Below, one piece after another: positions 24,701 to 35,100 of a stretch of 57,279 nucleotides of DNA; position 1 is the stretch's first letter; each line of letters begins with the position of its first letter. Origin of the DNA: an uncultured Clostridia bacterium (lineage in GTDB: Bacteria > Bacillota > Clostridia > Lachnospirales > CAG-274). The notes beneath the pieces were generated by a model. That model was not told the origin of the DNA and did no database searches. It saw only the letters and a program-made list of their open reading frames with translations. The position numbers and the translations under genes were made by a program. The stretch is taken from the NCBI GenBank assembly GCA_947628755.1, contig CANRBC010000018.1, positions 1 to 57,279 of the forward strand, written 5' to 3'.

Positions 24701-25224
24701 AGGGCAAACTGTCCCTGTCCCTCCACCATATCGCATCGCTCGTAGCCCATAAGCACAAGACGGCGGCAAAGCTCCTGTATGTTCAATCTGTCTCCTACTT
24801 TTATGTTTATTATAAAGCTCTCAAATATTTCCTTTGGCACGAGCCTGTCAAAAAGAGCCTCAACGGAAAGCACCACGGCGATTTTCCTGCCCTTTATAAT
24901 ATCCGATATTATCTCAAAGCGCTCCTTTATAATATCAAGACTCTTGACATCTGCCCAGTAGAATATAATATCCTTTGAGGGATAGAGATAGACCTTATCC
25001 TTTAAAAAGAACTTAAGGTCCTTATACATTTCCTTTGCCTTAAACTCCGAGTTGGTAATAATAAGCGCAGAGCTGTCAAGGCTCTCGAAAAGAGCAGATA
25101 TAACATGACATTTCTGCGTGTCGATAACACCTGTGGCAAGAACAGGCGTTACATTGTTTTCAATATTTTGCTTAAGCTCTTTAAAATCCTTGTTTTCATT
25201 TAAAAAATCATAAAAAATATTCAT
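21748..25224 (-). CDS. mfd: Transcription-repair coupling factor Mfd
   Basis: The 1158-residue product has the full Mfd plan and normal length. UvrB-like domains 1-2 lie at the N-terminus (GQFALRGGIFDIYS), followed by the RNA polymerase interaction domain (LKVGDYVVHENHGVGIYKG). The RecG-like motor has Walker A CGDVGFGKTEVAIR, motif II IIDEEQRFG, TATPIPRTLHMSM and QLRGRVGRSNR. The TRCF domain is at the C-terminus. Mfd dislodges stalled RNA polymerase at DNA lesions and recruits UvrA. It lies one base after rarD and downstream of pth on the minus strand. The pth-mfd neighbourhood is typical of Firmicutes. Confidence 0.97.
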   Translation of the reverse strand: MNIFYDFLNENKDFKELKQNIENNVTPVLATGVIDTQKCHVISALFESLDSSALIITNSEFKAKEMYKDLKFFLKDKVYLYPSKDIIFYWADVKSLDIIKERFEIISDIIKGRKIAVVLSVEALFDRLVPKEIFESFIINIKVGDRLNIQELCRRLVLMGYERCDMVEGQGQFALRGGIFDIYSAVSSNAVRIELWDDEVDSVRILDTVSQRSVENAKELMIYPMRELVYKDEDIDKAIERLEKELSEYKNATDKIKLTVNEVTERLREERSFSGVEKYIQFFCDSTVTLIDYFKNVTVYVDEPSRVREHSNFVMNEFTESIEGRIDKGYMLPSQIKMVYNYEDIISALDKKQTILLSSLTHTLKDYKPKAIVSFSVKSSALVKNDFNMMAEDIGYMCSRDYNIVFLAGGHTRCERMLKELTERNIKAVYGEDFSSIQLHRGIVCITRGSLSRGFEYSKDKFAVITENDVLGEEKKKRSRRKRRSDGTPIQNIADLKVGDYVVHENHGVGIYKGIEQILTDGVSKDYMKIGYAGEDVLYVAINQMDMVQKYIGGENAKPKLNRLGGTSWEKAKAKAKQAAQIAAKDLVSLYAQRQEAKGYVYSPDTLWQREFEEDFEYEETEDQLSAIEDVKADMEAGKVMDRLICGDVGFGKTEVAIRAAFKTVQEGKQVAYLVPTTILAKQHYVNFKDRMEPYPVDVEMLSRFVNPAEQKKIISGLKKGSVDIVIGTHRILSKDVDFKDLGLVIIDEEQRFGVSHKEKLKELRKNVNVLTLTATPIPRTLHMSMTGIRDMSILEEPPHDRLPIQTYVMEYEPESVRDAIHRELARNGQVYFLYNRVQNISNITKELRALVPEARFAFAHGQMSKRELEDIMMEFTEGNIDVLVCTTIIETGLDIPNVNTIIISNADKMGLSQLYQLRGRVGRSNRTSFAYLMYSKDKVLLLDAEKRLQTIKEFTEFGSGFRVAMKDLEIRGAGNLLGAEQHGHMDSVGYELYCKLLNEAVMELRGIKTDEGFETAIDIKLNAFIPYTYIQNEEQKLEMYKKISLISNKEDFYDVQEELEDRFGTMPKSVSNLIDIAYIKALAHSIGSTNIAQKGNKVLIYFRPDANVNAERLMQIVAESRGKILFTANGGEPYITYTVEEDKNILNELRDFVMKIA

Positions 25225-25225
25225 A

Positions 25226-26098
25226 TTATATGCCGTCTTTCTGTGATTTTACGCTGCTTATCACAAATATTACAAGTGAAAGCCATACGAAAGCAAACGT
25301 AATTATATTTGTGACTGTAAGGCTTTCTTTATATATGAGAACTCCTACAAGAAACTGGAGCGTAGGATTTATGTACATAAGTATTCCCGAAAGGGACATA
25401 GGAATATATTTGATTCCTGCGGAAAAGAACAAAAGAGGAACAGATGTAACTACTCCAGAAAGAGGAAGGAGTATATATTCAATGCCTCTGAGTTTACCAA
25501 CAGCGCCCATGCCTTTTGCTTCAAACAACAGTATAACTATAAGGGCAAAGGGAGCTATGGCAAGCGTTTCAATAAAATTAGAGCTTTCGCTGCTTATATC
25601 CACCTTCTTTTTGGCTGCGGAATAAACAGAAAAAGAGCCGCCTATTATAAGAGCAAGCCATGGAAATGCGCCCTCTTTTATTATAGGTATCATTATGCCT
25701 ATAAACGCAATAGCCACAGAAAGCCGCTGCAATGCCGTCAGCCTTTCTTTATACAACAAAAAGCCCAGTATAACGCTTATAATGGGATTTATAAAATAAG
25801 CAAGACTTGCGTCCAGCACATGATTGGTATTGACAGCCCATATATATGAGCCCCAGTTGATAGTGAGAAAAACGCCGCAAAGGGCAAGATATATAAAAAG
25901 TCCGGGGTTTTTAATAAGGGACTTTATCACGCTGAGCTCTCTTTTGCATATAAGTATAACAAAGCAGAAAACAAGAGCCCATACGATTCTTGAGCATAAT
26001 ATATAAACGGGATTCAAGGCGTTAAGGAGCTTCCAGAATATTGGAAGAAGTCCCCACAGTATATAGCACAGGAGAACCCAGAGCACAGATTTTTTCAT
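25226..26098 (-). CDS. rarD: EamA family transporter, RarD type
   Basis: The 290-residue product has ten predicted membrane helices in two EamA halves. RarD features are the opening VLWVLLCYILWGLLPIFWKLL, the first-half TINWGSYIWAVNTNHVLDASLAYFINPI and the second-half MSLSGILMYINPTLQFLVGVLIYKE. RarD proteins belong to the drug/metabolite transporter superfamily; the substrate is not firmly known. The start overlaps the pth stop (ATGA) and the gene is followed at once by mfd, so it is part of a pth-rarD-mfd operon. A rarD gene between pth and mfd is not the usual Bacillus order and may be particular to this lineage. Confidence 0.88.
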   Translation of the reverse strand: MKKSVLWVLLCYILWGLLPIFWKLLNALNPVYILCSRIVWALVFCFVILICKRELSVIKSLIKNPGLFIYLALCGVFLTINWGSYIWAVNTNHVLDASLAYFINPIISVILGFLLYKERLTALQRLSVAIAFIGIMIPIIKEGAFPWLALIIGGSFSVYSAAKKKVDISSESSNFIETLAIAPFALIVILLFEAKGMGAVGKLRGIEYILLPLSGVVTSVPLLFFSAGIKYIPMSLSGILMYINPTLQFLVGVLIYKESLTVTNIITFAFVWLSLVIFVISSVKSQKDGI

Positions 26099-26697
26099 GA
26101 CTGCTCCTCCTCGGCGCTTTGTTTCCCCTGACCTCTTTTGTTGTATCTGTTCATTGCCTCGGCAGCGTCGTTATTTCTGACTATCATTGCAACAGCGTCG
26201 CCTGCGTCTGTGATACCCTTTATTATGCCGTCATGCTCCTCGTCTGTGAATTTGCTCAGCACATATTTTGCAAGATCCCACCTATCGGGCTTTTGACCTA
26301 TGCCTACTCTCACTCTTGTGAAGTTATCGTAGCCGAGCTGATACATAATGCTTCTAAGACCCTTCTGACCGCCGTCGCTGCCCTTTGTCCTTATGCGTAT
26401 ACCGCCTACGGGTAAATTAATATCGTCGCAGACGACTATTATATCCTCTGGCTCCAGCTTGTAGAAGGAAACTATATCTCTTACGCTTTCACCGCTTAGA
26501 TTCATAAAGGTAAGAGGCTCTATAAGCAGTACCTTTTCAAAGCCTATATGCCCTTCGCCTATGACAGCTCTGAATTTTTCTCTGCCCATATCGATATTAT
26601 AGTCATAAGCGAGCTTATTTATAACCTCAAAGCCTACGTTATGTCTTGTCCATTTATAGTCCCTGCCCGGATTTCCCAGACCTATTATCGCTTTCAT
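26095..26697 (-). CDS. pth: Peptidyl-tRNA hydrolase
   Basis: The start is set at ATG 26697 (200 residues), because GGAAGTGAG lies just upstream and the family begins MKAIIGLGNPG. An upstream in-frame ATG adds seven residues without a ribosome binding site. Pth features are GLGNPGRDYKWTRHNVGFEV with the catalytic His in HN, PLTFMNLSGESV, VVCDDINLPVGGIRIRTKGSDGGQKGLRSI and FTRVRVGIGQKP. The enzyme releases peptide from peptidyl-tRNA and is essential in most bacteria. It is the first gene of the pth-rarD-mfd operon behind a TTGAAA-17-TATACT promoter. The C-terminal tail is slightly acidic and variable. Confidence 0.96.
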   Translation of the reverse strand: MKAIIGLGNPGRDYKWTRHNVGFEVINKLAYDYNIDMGREKFRAVIGEGHIGFEKVLLIEPLTFMNLSGESVRDIVSFYKLEPEDIIVVCDDINLPVGGIRIRTKGSDGGQKGLRSIMYQLGYDNFTRVRVGIGQKPDRWDLAKYVLSKFTDEEHDGIIKGITDAGDAVAMIVRNNDAAEAMNRYNKRGQGKQSAEEEQS

Positions 26698-26729
26698 ATA
26701 CTCACTTCCGTTATACATAATGTTTTAAT

Positions 26730-26758
26730 AGTATAACACAAAAAAGCCTATATTTCAA
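26730..26758 (-). promoter_or_regulatory. Promoter of the pth-rarD-mfd operon
   Basis: On the minus strand TTGAAA (26753-26758) and TATACT (26730-26735) are separated by 17 bp, 33 bp before the pth start. Confidence 0.75.
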
Positions 26759-26785
26759 ATTTTTATAAAAATTTAAATATTTCTG

Positions 26786-26847
26786 TTGACACAGAGCCAT
26801 AACAGAGCTAAAATGTATATATGATTATATGTGCATATATGGAGGTG
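26786..26847 (+). promoter_or_regulatory. Promoter and probable ArsR/SmtB operator of the metal-export operon
   Basis: TTGACA (26786-26791), a 17-bp spacer and TAAAAT (26809-26814) form the promoter. The inverted repeat ATATATG (26817-26823) / CATATAT (26834-26840) covers the start of transcription and abuts the ribosome binding site GGAGGTG (26841-26847). Its AT-rich dyad form resembles SmtB/CzrA-type operators, so repression by the ArsR protein with release by metal is expected. Confidence 0.65.
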
Positions 26848-26852
26848 TAAAT

Positions 26853-27179
26853 ATGTCGGATAATAAAAGCGTAATAATGTCGGAGGAAATGTGCTATGAC
26901 CTTGCAGATTTTTTCAAAAACTTCGACGACGCCACAAGAATAAGAATATTATATGCTCTCTTTAAGAGAGAAATGTGCGTAAGCGAGCTGGTCACAGAGC
27001 TTGGAATGAATCAGTCAGCAATATCTCATCAGCTTCGGGTACTCAGACAGAGCGACCTTGTAAAATTCAGAAAGGAAGGGAAAACAGCTGTGTATTCCCT
27101 TGACGACAGCCATGTTGCCACACTTCTGGAAATGGGTATCGAGCATATCAGACACAAAAACGGATATGAGGAGGAATAG
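26853..27179 (+). CDS. ArsR/SmtB-family metal-responsive repressor
   Basis: The start at ATG 26853 (108 residues) is fixed by GGAGGTG five bases upstream; an in-frame ATG at 26829 overlaps the operator. The winged helix is clear: DFFKNFDDATRIRILYALFKREMCVSELVTELGMNQSAISHQLRVLRQSDLVKFRKEGKTAVYSL. The MCVSEL cysteine in helix alpha-3 and the early Cys in EEMCYDL recall CadC-type sensors. DSHVATLLEMGIEHIRHK near the C-terminus has the spacing of the alpha-5 zinc site of SmtB/CzrA (D-x-H...H-x-x-H). It most likely senses Zn, Cd or Pb and controls the P-type ATPase gene, which begins one base after its stop codon. Confidence 0.92.
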   Translation: MSDNKSVIMSEEMCYDLADFFKNFDDATRIRILYALFKREMCVSELVTELGMNQSAISHQLRVLRQSDLVKFRKEGKTAVYSLDDSHVATLLEMGIEHIRHKNGYEEE

Positions 27180-27180
27180 T

Positions 27181-29076
27181 ATGAACAATTTAAACGAACA
27201 TGAGCATGAACATGAACATGAGCATGAGCATTGCGGCTGCAGCTGCGGCTGCGGTCATGAGCATGAGCACGGACAAGAGGAGGACGAAGGCTACATAAGA
27301 AAAGGCATTTTCAGAATAGTGATAGGCTTAGCTCTTCTTTGCCTTGCAATATTTACAAGAGGCTATATAAGTATTGCCCTTTATATAGGAGCATACATTG
27401 TTTTTGGCTATGACGTAGTGCTCAGAGCTGTCAAAAACATACTGGGCGGTCATCTTTTTGACGAGAATTTCCTTATGTCTCTCGCCACTATATGCGCTTT
27501 GGCAATAGGCGAGTTTACCGAAGCCGTAGCGGTTATGCTTTTCTATCAGATAGGCGAATTTCTCCAGGATACCGTTGTAAGCTGCTCCAGAAAATCCATT
27601 AAGGACCTTATGGAGCTGAATATAGACGATGTCAATATACTTAAAAACGACAAAATAGTAACTGTCGAGGCAGAGGATGTCGAAATAGGAGATATAGTTG
27701 TAGTAAGACCGGGAGAAAAAATACCTGTTGACGGCGTTATTGTACAGGGCGAAACCTCTCTTGATATGAAATCTCTCACAGGCGAATCTGTACCTGTTGA
27801 AAAGGCCGTAGGCGATAATGTAATAAGCGGCTCTCTTAACAACGCTTCTCTTATATATGTAAAAGCAGAAAAGAGGTATGCCGATTCCACCGTTGCAGGT
27901 ATACTGGAAATGGTAGAGCACGCTTCCTCCAACAAATCGCAGACTGAGAGCTTTATATCACGCTTTGCGGGAATATACACTCCCATTGTCGTATTTGCCG
28001 CAGCAGCCGTTGTGCTTATACCGACGCTTATGGGGAATGACTTCAGAACATGGCTGTACAGAGCGCTTATTTTCCTTGTAGCCTCATGTCCCTGCGCTCT
28101 TGTGGTATCCATACCCCTTACATTTTTTGCAGGTATAGGTACTCTTTCAAGAAAGGGCGTACTTGTAAAGGGCAGTAATTTTGTAGAGCTTCTGAGCAGA
28201 GCAGATACATTTGTAATGGATAAGACAGGCACTATTACAAAGGGTGAATTCGAGGTAACAAGAATAGTAGGCGAGGATACTCTTGAATATGCGGCAAGCC
28301 TTGAAAGATTTTCAACTCATCCTATGGGAAACGCCGTTGTAAGAAAGTATAAAGGCAGATATTCCGAAGCCCAGAACGTAACAGAAATATCCGGCTATGG
28401 TATTTCCGGAGTAATAAACGGAAAAAATGTGCTTGTAGGCAGCAGAAAGCTCATGGACAAGGAAGGCATAGCCTGCGAGCAAGGCTATAATATATATGTT
28501 GCCGCAGACGGCAGTTGTATAGGCGCAATAGCCGTAGAGGATACCATTAAGGAGGACAGCAAATTGGCTGTTTCCGAGCTGTACTCATTGGATATTAAAA
28601 ATATAGCCATGGTAACGGGAGATAAAAAAGAAATTGCCGAAAACGTGGCTAATGAGGCGGGTATAAAAAATGTATATTCAGAGCTTCTGCCTGCCGATAA
28701 GGTAAGCACCGTTGAAAATCTTTATAATACAGGCTCTCAGGTAGTGGCGGCTATCGGCGACGGTATAAACGACGCTCCCGTTCTGGCAAGGGCAGACGTA
28801 GGAATAGCTATGGGCGGCATAGGCTCGGATGCTGCTATCGAGGCGGCAGACGTAGTCATTATGGAGGACTCCCTTGCAAAGATACCCGTTGCCGTAAGAC
28901 TCTCAAGAGCAACAATGAAGCTGTGCAGAGAAAATGTACTGTTTGTGCTTGCTGTCAAAATCATTGTGCTTATACTTGCCGTAGCAGGAAAAAGCAATAT
29001 GTGGATGGCAGTATTCGCCGACGTGGGAACAGCGCTTTTGGCTGTGCTTAATTCAATAAGGATAACAAAAAAGTGA
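27181..29076 (+). CDS. P1B-type heavy-metal exporting ATPase (Zn/Cd/Pb type)
   Basis: The start is ATG 27181 (631 residues) after GAGGAGGAATAGT; a longer frame from 27100 merely overlaps the ArsR gene. Instead of a folded HMA domain, residues 4-34 are a His-Glu run with a CGCSCGCG cysteine cluster, a flexible metal-binding tail. The core has GEFTEAVAVMLFYQIGEFLQD, the SLTGESVPVEK actuator motif, SCPCALV (about residue 303, metal site), DKTGTITKG (phosphorylated Asp near 347), the HP motif in STHPMG, and GDGINDAPVL. The CPC motif and His-rich tail fit Zn2+/Cd2+ efflux of the ZntA/CadA kind. It forms a two-gene operon with the ArsR repressor and ends at a strong terminator. Confidence 0.94.
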   Translation: MNNLNEHEHEHEHEHEHCGCSCGCGHEHEHGQEEDEGYIRKGIFRIVIGLALLCLAIFTRGYISIALYIGAYIVFGYDVVLRAVKNILGGHLFDENFLMSLATICALAIGEFTEAVAVMLFYQIGEFLQDTVVSCSRKSIKDLMELNIDDVNILKNDKIVTVEAEDVEIGDIVVVRPGEKIPVDGVIVQGETSLDMKSLTGESVPVEKAVGDNVISGSLNNASLIYVKAEKRYADSTVAGILEMVEHASSNKSQTESFISRFAGIYTPIVVFAAAAVVLIPTLMGNDFRTWLYRALIFLVASCPCALVVSIPLTFFAGIGTLSRKGVLVKGSNFVELLSRADTFVMDKTGTITKGEFEVTRIVGEDTLEYAASLERFSTHPMGNAVVRKYKGRYSEAQNVTEISGYGISGVINGKNVLVGSRKLMDKEGIACEQGYNIYVAADGSCIGAIAVEDTIKEDSKLAVSELYSLDIKNIAMVTGDKKEIAENVANEAGIKNVYSELLPADKVSTVENLYNTGSQVVAAIGDGINDAPVLARADVGIAMGGIGSDAAIEAADVVIMEDSLAKIPVAVRLSRATMKLCRENVLFVLAVKIIVLILAVAGKSNMWMAVFADVGTALLAVLNSIRITKK

Positions 29077-29101
29077 TGCGTGTTTAACGCATCACTTTTT
29101 T
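29067..29101. terminator. Bidirectional terminator between the metal ATPase and the giant surface-protein gene
   Basis: AAAAAAGTGATGCG (29067-29080) and CGCATCACTTTTTT (29088-29101) are perfect complements with a 7-base loop. They serve both converging genes. Confidence 0.9.
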
Positions 29102-29110
29102 ATTTACGCT

Positions 29111-32100
29111 TTATCCGACAAGTTCTGTCCAGACTTCTTTTTCTGTTCTGTTATATGTATGCGCATTGGCTGCTTCCATTATTTCAAGGTATGCCCAATG
29201 GCTGCTGTTAAGGTCTGCAAAGCTCCTTATTTTTCCGCCATTGTTGTCTATGAAGTCCTTATCGGCGCTTCTGTTCAGCATACGATTGACAATAGTTGCC
29301 GTTTCCGCACGGGTTATGGTATTGAGCGGTCTGAATGTTCCGTCGTTATAGCCTGAAATCCAGCCGTACTTTATAGAACCTACGACGCTGCCGTAATACC
29401 ATGCGTCTTCGGGAACATCGCTGAAAATATTTTCTCCGCTTTCGTCCAGCTTAGCAAATCTCATTGCTATAGCCGTAAATTCTGCGCGGGTAATATTTCT
29501 CTCCGGCGCATACTCATTATGTCCGACACCGGCTACTATATCAAGTGAAGCCAATGTATTTACAGCTTTTGCATACCATGCGTTTTCATTTACATCGTCA
29601 AAGGAAACGCTTATATCAATATCCTTGTCAATAAGCAGATTATAGAACATCTGAGCAACCTCCGCGCGGGTAATGTTGCTGTCGGGAGCAAATGTTCCGT
29701 CTGTGTAGCCGTTGAGATAGGATGTATGGTCTTTAGCATTGAGTATTGAACCTACACCCGTTTCCTCAAGTTCTGCCACAGACTTTCCGCCGGTCGGCTC
29801 GGAAGGTTTGGTATCCTCCTCGGAAGGTCTGTTATCTTCGGACTTATCCTCTACCCTTTCAAAGAACGCCGTTATCACGTGGTCCTTGCGAATATTTTCA
29901 AAGGTATATTGAAGCTCGCCCTGTACCTTCTCGCCGTCTACTGCAAGATACTTAAGTCTGTAGCCCTGACCGGGAGCAATATTAAATGTCTTATCGCTGC
30001 CTGCCTTAACTCTTGTTTCACCCTCGGGAGTTATCGTGCCGCCCTCCATAGCTGACGCTGCGATGGTGTAGTAGGTGGCGCTTCCGCCGCCACCTCCACC
30101 GCCTCCGCCGCTGCCGCCGCTAGGAGTGTTGCTCTGATATGTCCACTTGCCGTAAAGTATCATGTCTGATGTGACAGTTCCGCCTGTATATTCATTTGCA
30201 GCAGTCTTGTCCGCAAACCAGCCGCCGAATATATATCCACCTATATTGGCGAGCCTTTCCGGTGTAAAGCTCATGCCCTGCAGTATGTGTACGGTATTTG
30301 GAAGTACTGCATTCTCAGGCGCAGTGCCGTCTGCCCACGCATAGCTTATTGTAAACATACTATCGTCATAATCGGGTATTCCGTTGCCGTTTACATCATC
30401 TGCCCACGCCGCATAAAGAGTGACGTTATTGGCAGGCATTGTGTAGGTATCGCCTATTACTGCATTTTCAGCCATTCGCTTCTGCTCCCGGTTAAATACC
30501 GCATTCAGGGACTCGCTCCAACCGATAAATACCGTACCTTCTCTCTTAAGGCTTCCGCCGCTCTGAACGCTGATTGCTTCGCCCTCAAGATATTCCTTAT
30601 CGTCTGTGGGAACATCACCTTGTGTATTTCCGTTGCCGTCATAAGTAAGTCTGTATGTGGATTCATAATAATCCGGTGTGCCGTTGTTGTTTCTGTCAAC
30701 TGCCCATACGGCATATACCGTAACGCCGTCCCTCTGCATAGTCACCTCCGTAACGAAAAGCGTTTCGTCAGGCGAATATGCAAAGTCGGGCATCTTAGCC
30801 TTACCCCAGCCAAGGAATACTGAATTTTCCTTATACATTTGTGAACTGTCGTTCCAGAGAGCTACATTTTCACCTACAAGATACTCTTCTGTGAGAGTTT
30901 CGTTGTCGGGACCGCCCTCGCCGCCGTTAAGGTCATAATCAACCCTATATCTTTCCTCAGTATAATCGGGTATATTGTTATGATTGCTGTCTGCTGCCCA
31001 TACGGCGTTTACAACGGCATTCTTATCGGTTATCATCACAGTTGTTGCAAATTCTATACTGCTGTAATCCTCCTGGGTATTTACTATGCCGTACTGACCC
31101 TCACTCCAGCCTATAAGTATGGCATTTTCCATAGTAAGGTCGGAAGCATAGCTTATATCCATAAGCTCTACCTCTGTATCGGCTGCATGGTGATGATTAC
31201 AGATATAATATATTCCGTCGCCGTCCTCGTCGTAACCGCCGTTTGAACGGTACTCAACATGGTAGGCATCATCATTGTAATCCGGATTTCCGTTGCCGTT
31301 GGCGTCTGTCGCCCATACTGCGTAGAGAGTAACATCTCTGCCCGGAATCTCATAAGTATCCTCTTGAATGATAACACTCTCGGCATCCTCGCCCTGCTCC
31401 TCGGAGAATATCTGTACATACTGATTCTCGCTCCAGCCTGCAAATGCGCAGCCCTCTTTTACAAGAGTATTGCCGTTTTTAAGGACTGCTCTTTCGCCCT
31501 GTACATATTCTCTTTCATCAACAGGCGCTTCTCCGCCCGTGTTTTCATTGCCGTCATAGGTAACAGTATAATGCTTCTCTCGATAGTCGGGTATGCCGTT
31601 GTTGTTTACATCGGCTGCCCATACGGCATATACTGTAACTCCGCCGCTTACCATTTCAACTCTTTCGGTAAGGGTGCTTTCTGCAGAATCATCTGTCGCT
31701 ATACCTTCGGGCTCTGTTGTACTCCAGCCTATGAATACCGCTCCGCCGTCTATTCTCGGAACGCCTGCCCACAAATCTACTCTTTCGCCTACGGGGTAGG
31801 TCTTATCCATGTATGACTTATCGGGACCTCCGAAGCCGCCTCTTAAGTCATAAGTCACGCCGTATTTCTCAATATCATAGTAGAGCTTAAGTACAAGTAC
31901 CGCAGGCTCGCCGTCTTTTGTAACGGGAGCAAATACAATGCCTGTGCTCTGAGAAATCTCCGCATTATATGTATAACCCTCGTATACTGCGGCAGAAGCT
32001 GTTACCTCTGCGCCAATATCGCCATAGAGCATTTCCGTATTTTCAAGTGAGTATGAGCCGTCAAGCTGCTGCAGATAATGCTCTACCATATAGGCTGCGC

Positions 32101-35100
32101 CTTTAGGCTCTGCAGGAATGGAGTTTACATTCCATTGCGCCGTAAAGCTCATATTTTCCGTTACAGTAACGCTCTCGCCCGGCAATATCAAAGTATTGTC
32201 CCTATCGTTCATCCAGCCTGTGAACTCGTAATAATACTCGGCGGGAGCAGGAGAATCGGGAGCTGTAATAGCCTCGCCGTGAGTAGCCGTTATGCTGAAT
32301 TCTTCATCACTGCTCATATCCGTAGTATGGAATACGACAGTATATACATTTACATCATAGCTATATGTAAATGTCTCGGGAGCATTGCCGTGTACAACAG
32401 CGCTTGCGCCGTCGTTGGCTATATCCCAGCTGCCCTCCTTGTCGGTATGACCCTCATCGGGTATCATTCCCTGGGGAAGCTGCAATGTACCTACGCCGTT
32501 TGTACTCCATCTGCGGCTGTCCTTTTCGGATTTAAGCTCTACATATACGGTCTTGTCCTCTGAGCCGCCTTCTGCCCATACGCCCTTGTCTACTCTGAGA
32601 GTTACTTTCTTCTGATAAATATCGGGTATACCGTCTGAAATATCATTTCCGTCGGCATCGGTATCTCCCACCGTATCCTCAAGCCATTGAGCTGTAAATA
32701 TAAAGTCAAATCCGCTTCTGTCTTCTCCTGCGGCAACATCCCAGCCCATGAATACATATCCCGTTCTTTCATCGGGAGTATTTATGGTGTCGATAGGAGT
32801 ATCCTCATCGTATACTACAGAAGTATCATTACTGTACTTAAGTCCGCTGAGCGGTGAAGTCCATACGCCTCCGTTAGGCTTTATAAGTATCTGTCCGCCG
32901 TAATCCAGCTCAACATATTCATCGGGCTCTGCCGGAGGAAGAATATCCTCGTTATATGACTGATAAAGTACGCTGTTGCCGGGACGTTCCGTAAACGTAT
33001 ATGTATATTCGTCAGTAACGTTTCCTACAGCCTCTTTGGGAACAGGAGGCGTCCACTTGCCCACATAGCCGTATAATACCGCAGGCTTCGGACAGTCAAT
33101 AGAACCGCCGTTTCCGTTTTTGCTCCACATTCCCGTTATCTTGTCAATAAGCTCATAATACTGAACTATATCCTCTTTAGACGTATCTATCCACGTACCG
33201 TTTACAACATGGAATATTATCTTTTTCTGATATTCATCGGGGATACCGTCGGGTTTTCCGCCGATACCGTCTTCATCTGTCATCCATTGAGCCGTATAAA
33301 TTCGCTCTATACCCTCCTCGGAGGAATCTTCGCTTATCCAGCCCATAAACATAGAGCCTTCTTTTTCGGGTATGTTAAGTTTCATATCCTCCGTTACGGT
33401 AAATATACCGCTGTCTTCAACGGTAAGCTCGCCCTGTACGAGTTTGCCTCCGTTTGTTGCGACCTTGATACTGCTGTTGTATTCATAGGTATCGCTGTCG
33501 GATACAGGTGCGGTATTTCCCGTATACCTATCGTAAGCAACAGTAGGTCTGTCAATTTCATAGGTATATGTATACCGTGCATATATCTTCATATTATGCT
33601 CTGTAAATACAGGAGGCTCTGTATCCTTGGCGGTATCAACTGACCTTACAGGCTCTACCGGCGTCCATGCGCCTGTGGTATAGCCTGTGTTCGGCTGAGG
33701 CATCGGTACATTGTCTATTATGCCCGTACCCTTTTCGGACCAGTTGTCTGCGCCGTCCTTTATCTCGGCATATCTGACAATCGTCTTGTCGGCGCCTGTT
33801 TCTGTCCATGTACCGTTCAGAATATCAAATATCACAGCTCTCTGGAATTTATCGGGTATTCCGTCTGAGGTCTTATTGCCCTCGGCGTCGTACTCGCCCT
33901 CATAGTCGTCTTCCCATTGAGCGGTAAACGTATGTACGCCGTTTTCAGATGTAACATTCCAACCCATAAATACGCTGTTTGCCTTATAAGGGTCTTCTAT
34001 GGCGTCGACATTCGGACTTGTGTCTGTTACATCATATCTGTATTCCATACCGTCGGCTGTTACATACTCGGCAGCGCTGCCGTCGTGTGTCCATGTGCCG
34101 CCCATAGGTCTTACTATAATATGCTCGCCGTAGGATACCTCTCTGATATTCGTATCGCTTGATGTAAGACTGTGTACCTCTGACTTATAGACAGGATTAT
34201 ATTTATTCGGAGCTGAGAAGATATATGTAAATACATCTGTGTCTGTTCCGCTTACCGTCTCAGGTAAAGCAGGATACCAGCCTCTGTCTATATAACCGTT
34301 ATAGCCAATCGGAGCGCTTACTCTGTCAAGAACAGACTGAGGTATCTCGGCAGTACCGTTTATGCTCCACTTTCCGTTTTCGGTAAGAGTTACATATACG
34401 GTCACAGGCTCGTTATCTCCGCTTGCCCAGTTTCCGTTTCTTACTCGGAATTCTATCTTTTTCTGATAAATATCCGGTATATCGTCTCCGTTGCCGTTTG
34501 CAAGCCATTGTGCGGTATATGTATAATCGGCAGTCGGCAGACCATCCTCCGGTGTTCTTGACCAGCCCTCGAATAAATAACCGTCTCTTACAGGAGCACT
34601 GAGAGCAATATCCTCTGTTACCGTAATAGGTACTGTATTTACCGTTCCCTCGGTAATGCCCGCCTGTGTCCATGTACCGCCGTCGGGATTTACGAATATA
34701 TGCTTGCCGTAAGGAACAATATCGCTGCCCTCAACAGGCTCTATGCTGCCCTCGGAATATTTTCTGTAGCTTACGGTAAGCTCTACACTTTCATAGCTGT
34801 AGCTGTATTCGGCAGTATCTCTTCCCGTCACATAGGCCTTGCCTCCGCTTTCGTCTGTTACCCAGTTGGGAGCATTTGTCCACTTGCCGTCGGAATATCC
34901 GTATTCGGCATAATGTACGGGAACATCTATTTCTACGACTGCATCTTCATTCCACTTGCCGTCGGCATCCTTAAGCTCAACGTATTCCGTTATCTCATCA
35001 AGACTCTCGGTAGCGTTCCAGTAGCCGTTTTTAATTGTAAATATTACCTTCTTCTGGAATTCATCGGGTATTCCGTCGGGCTCTCTGCCGTTTGTGCCGT

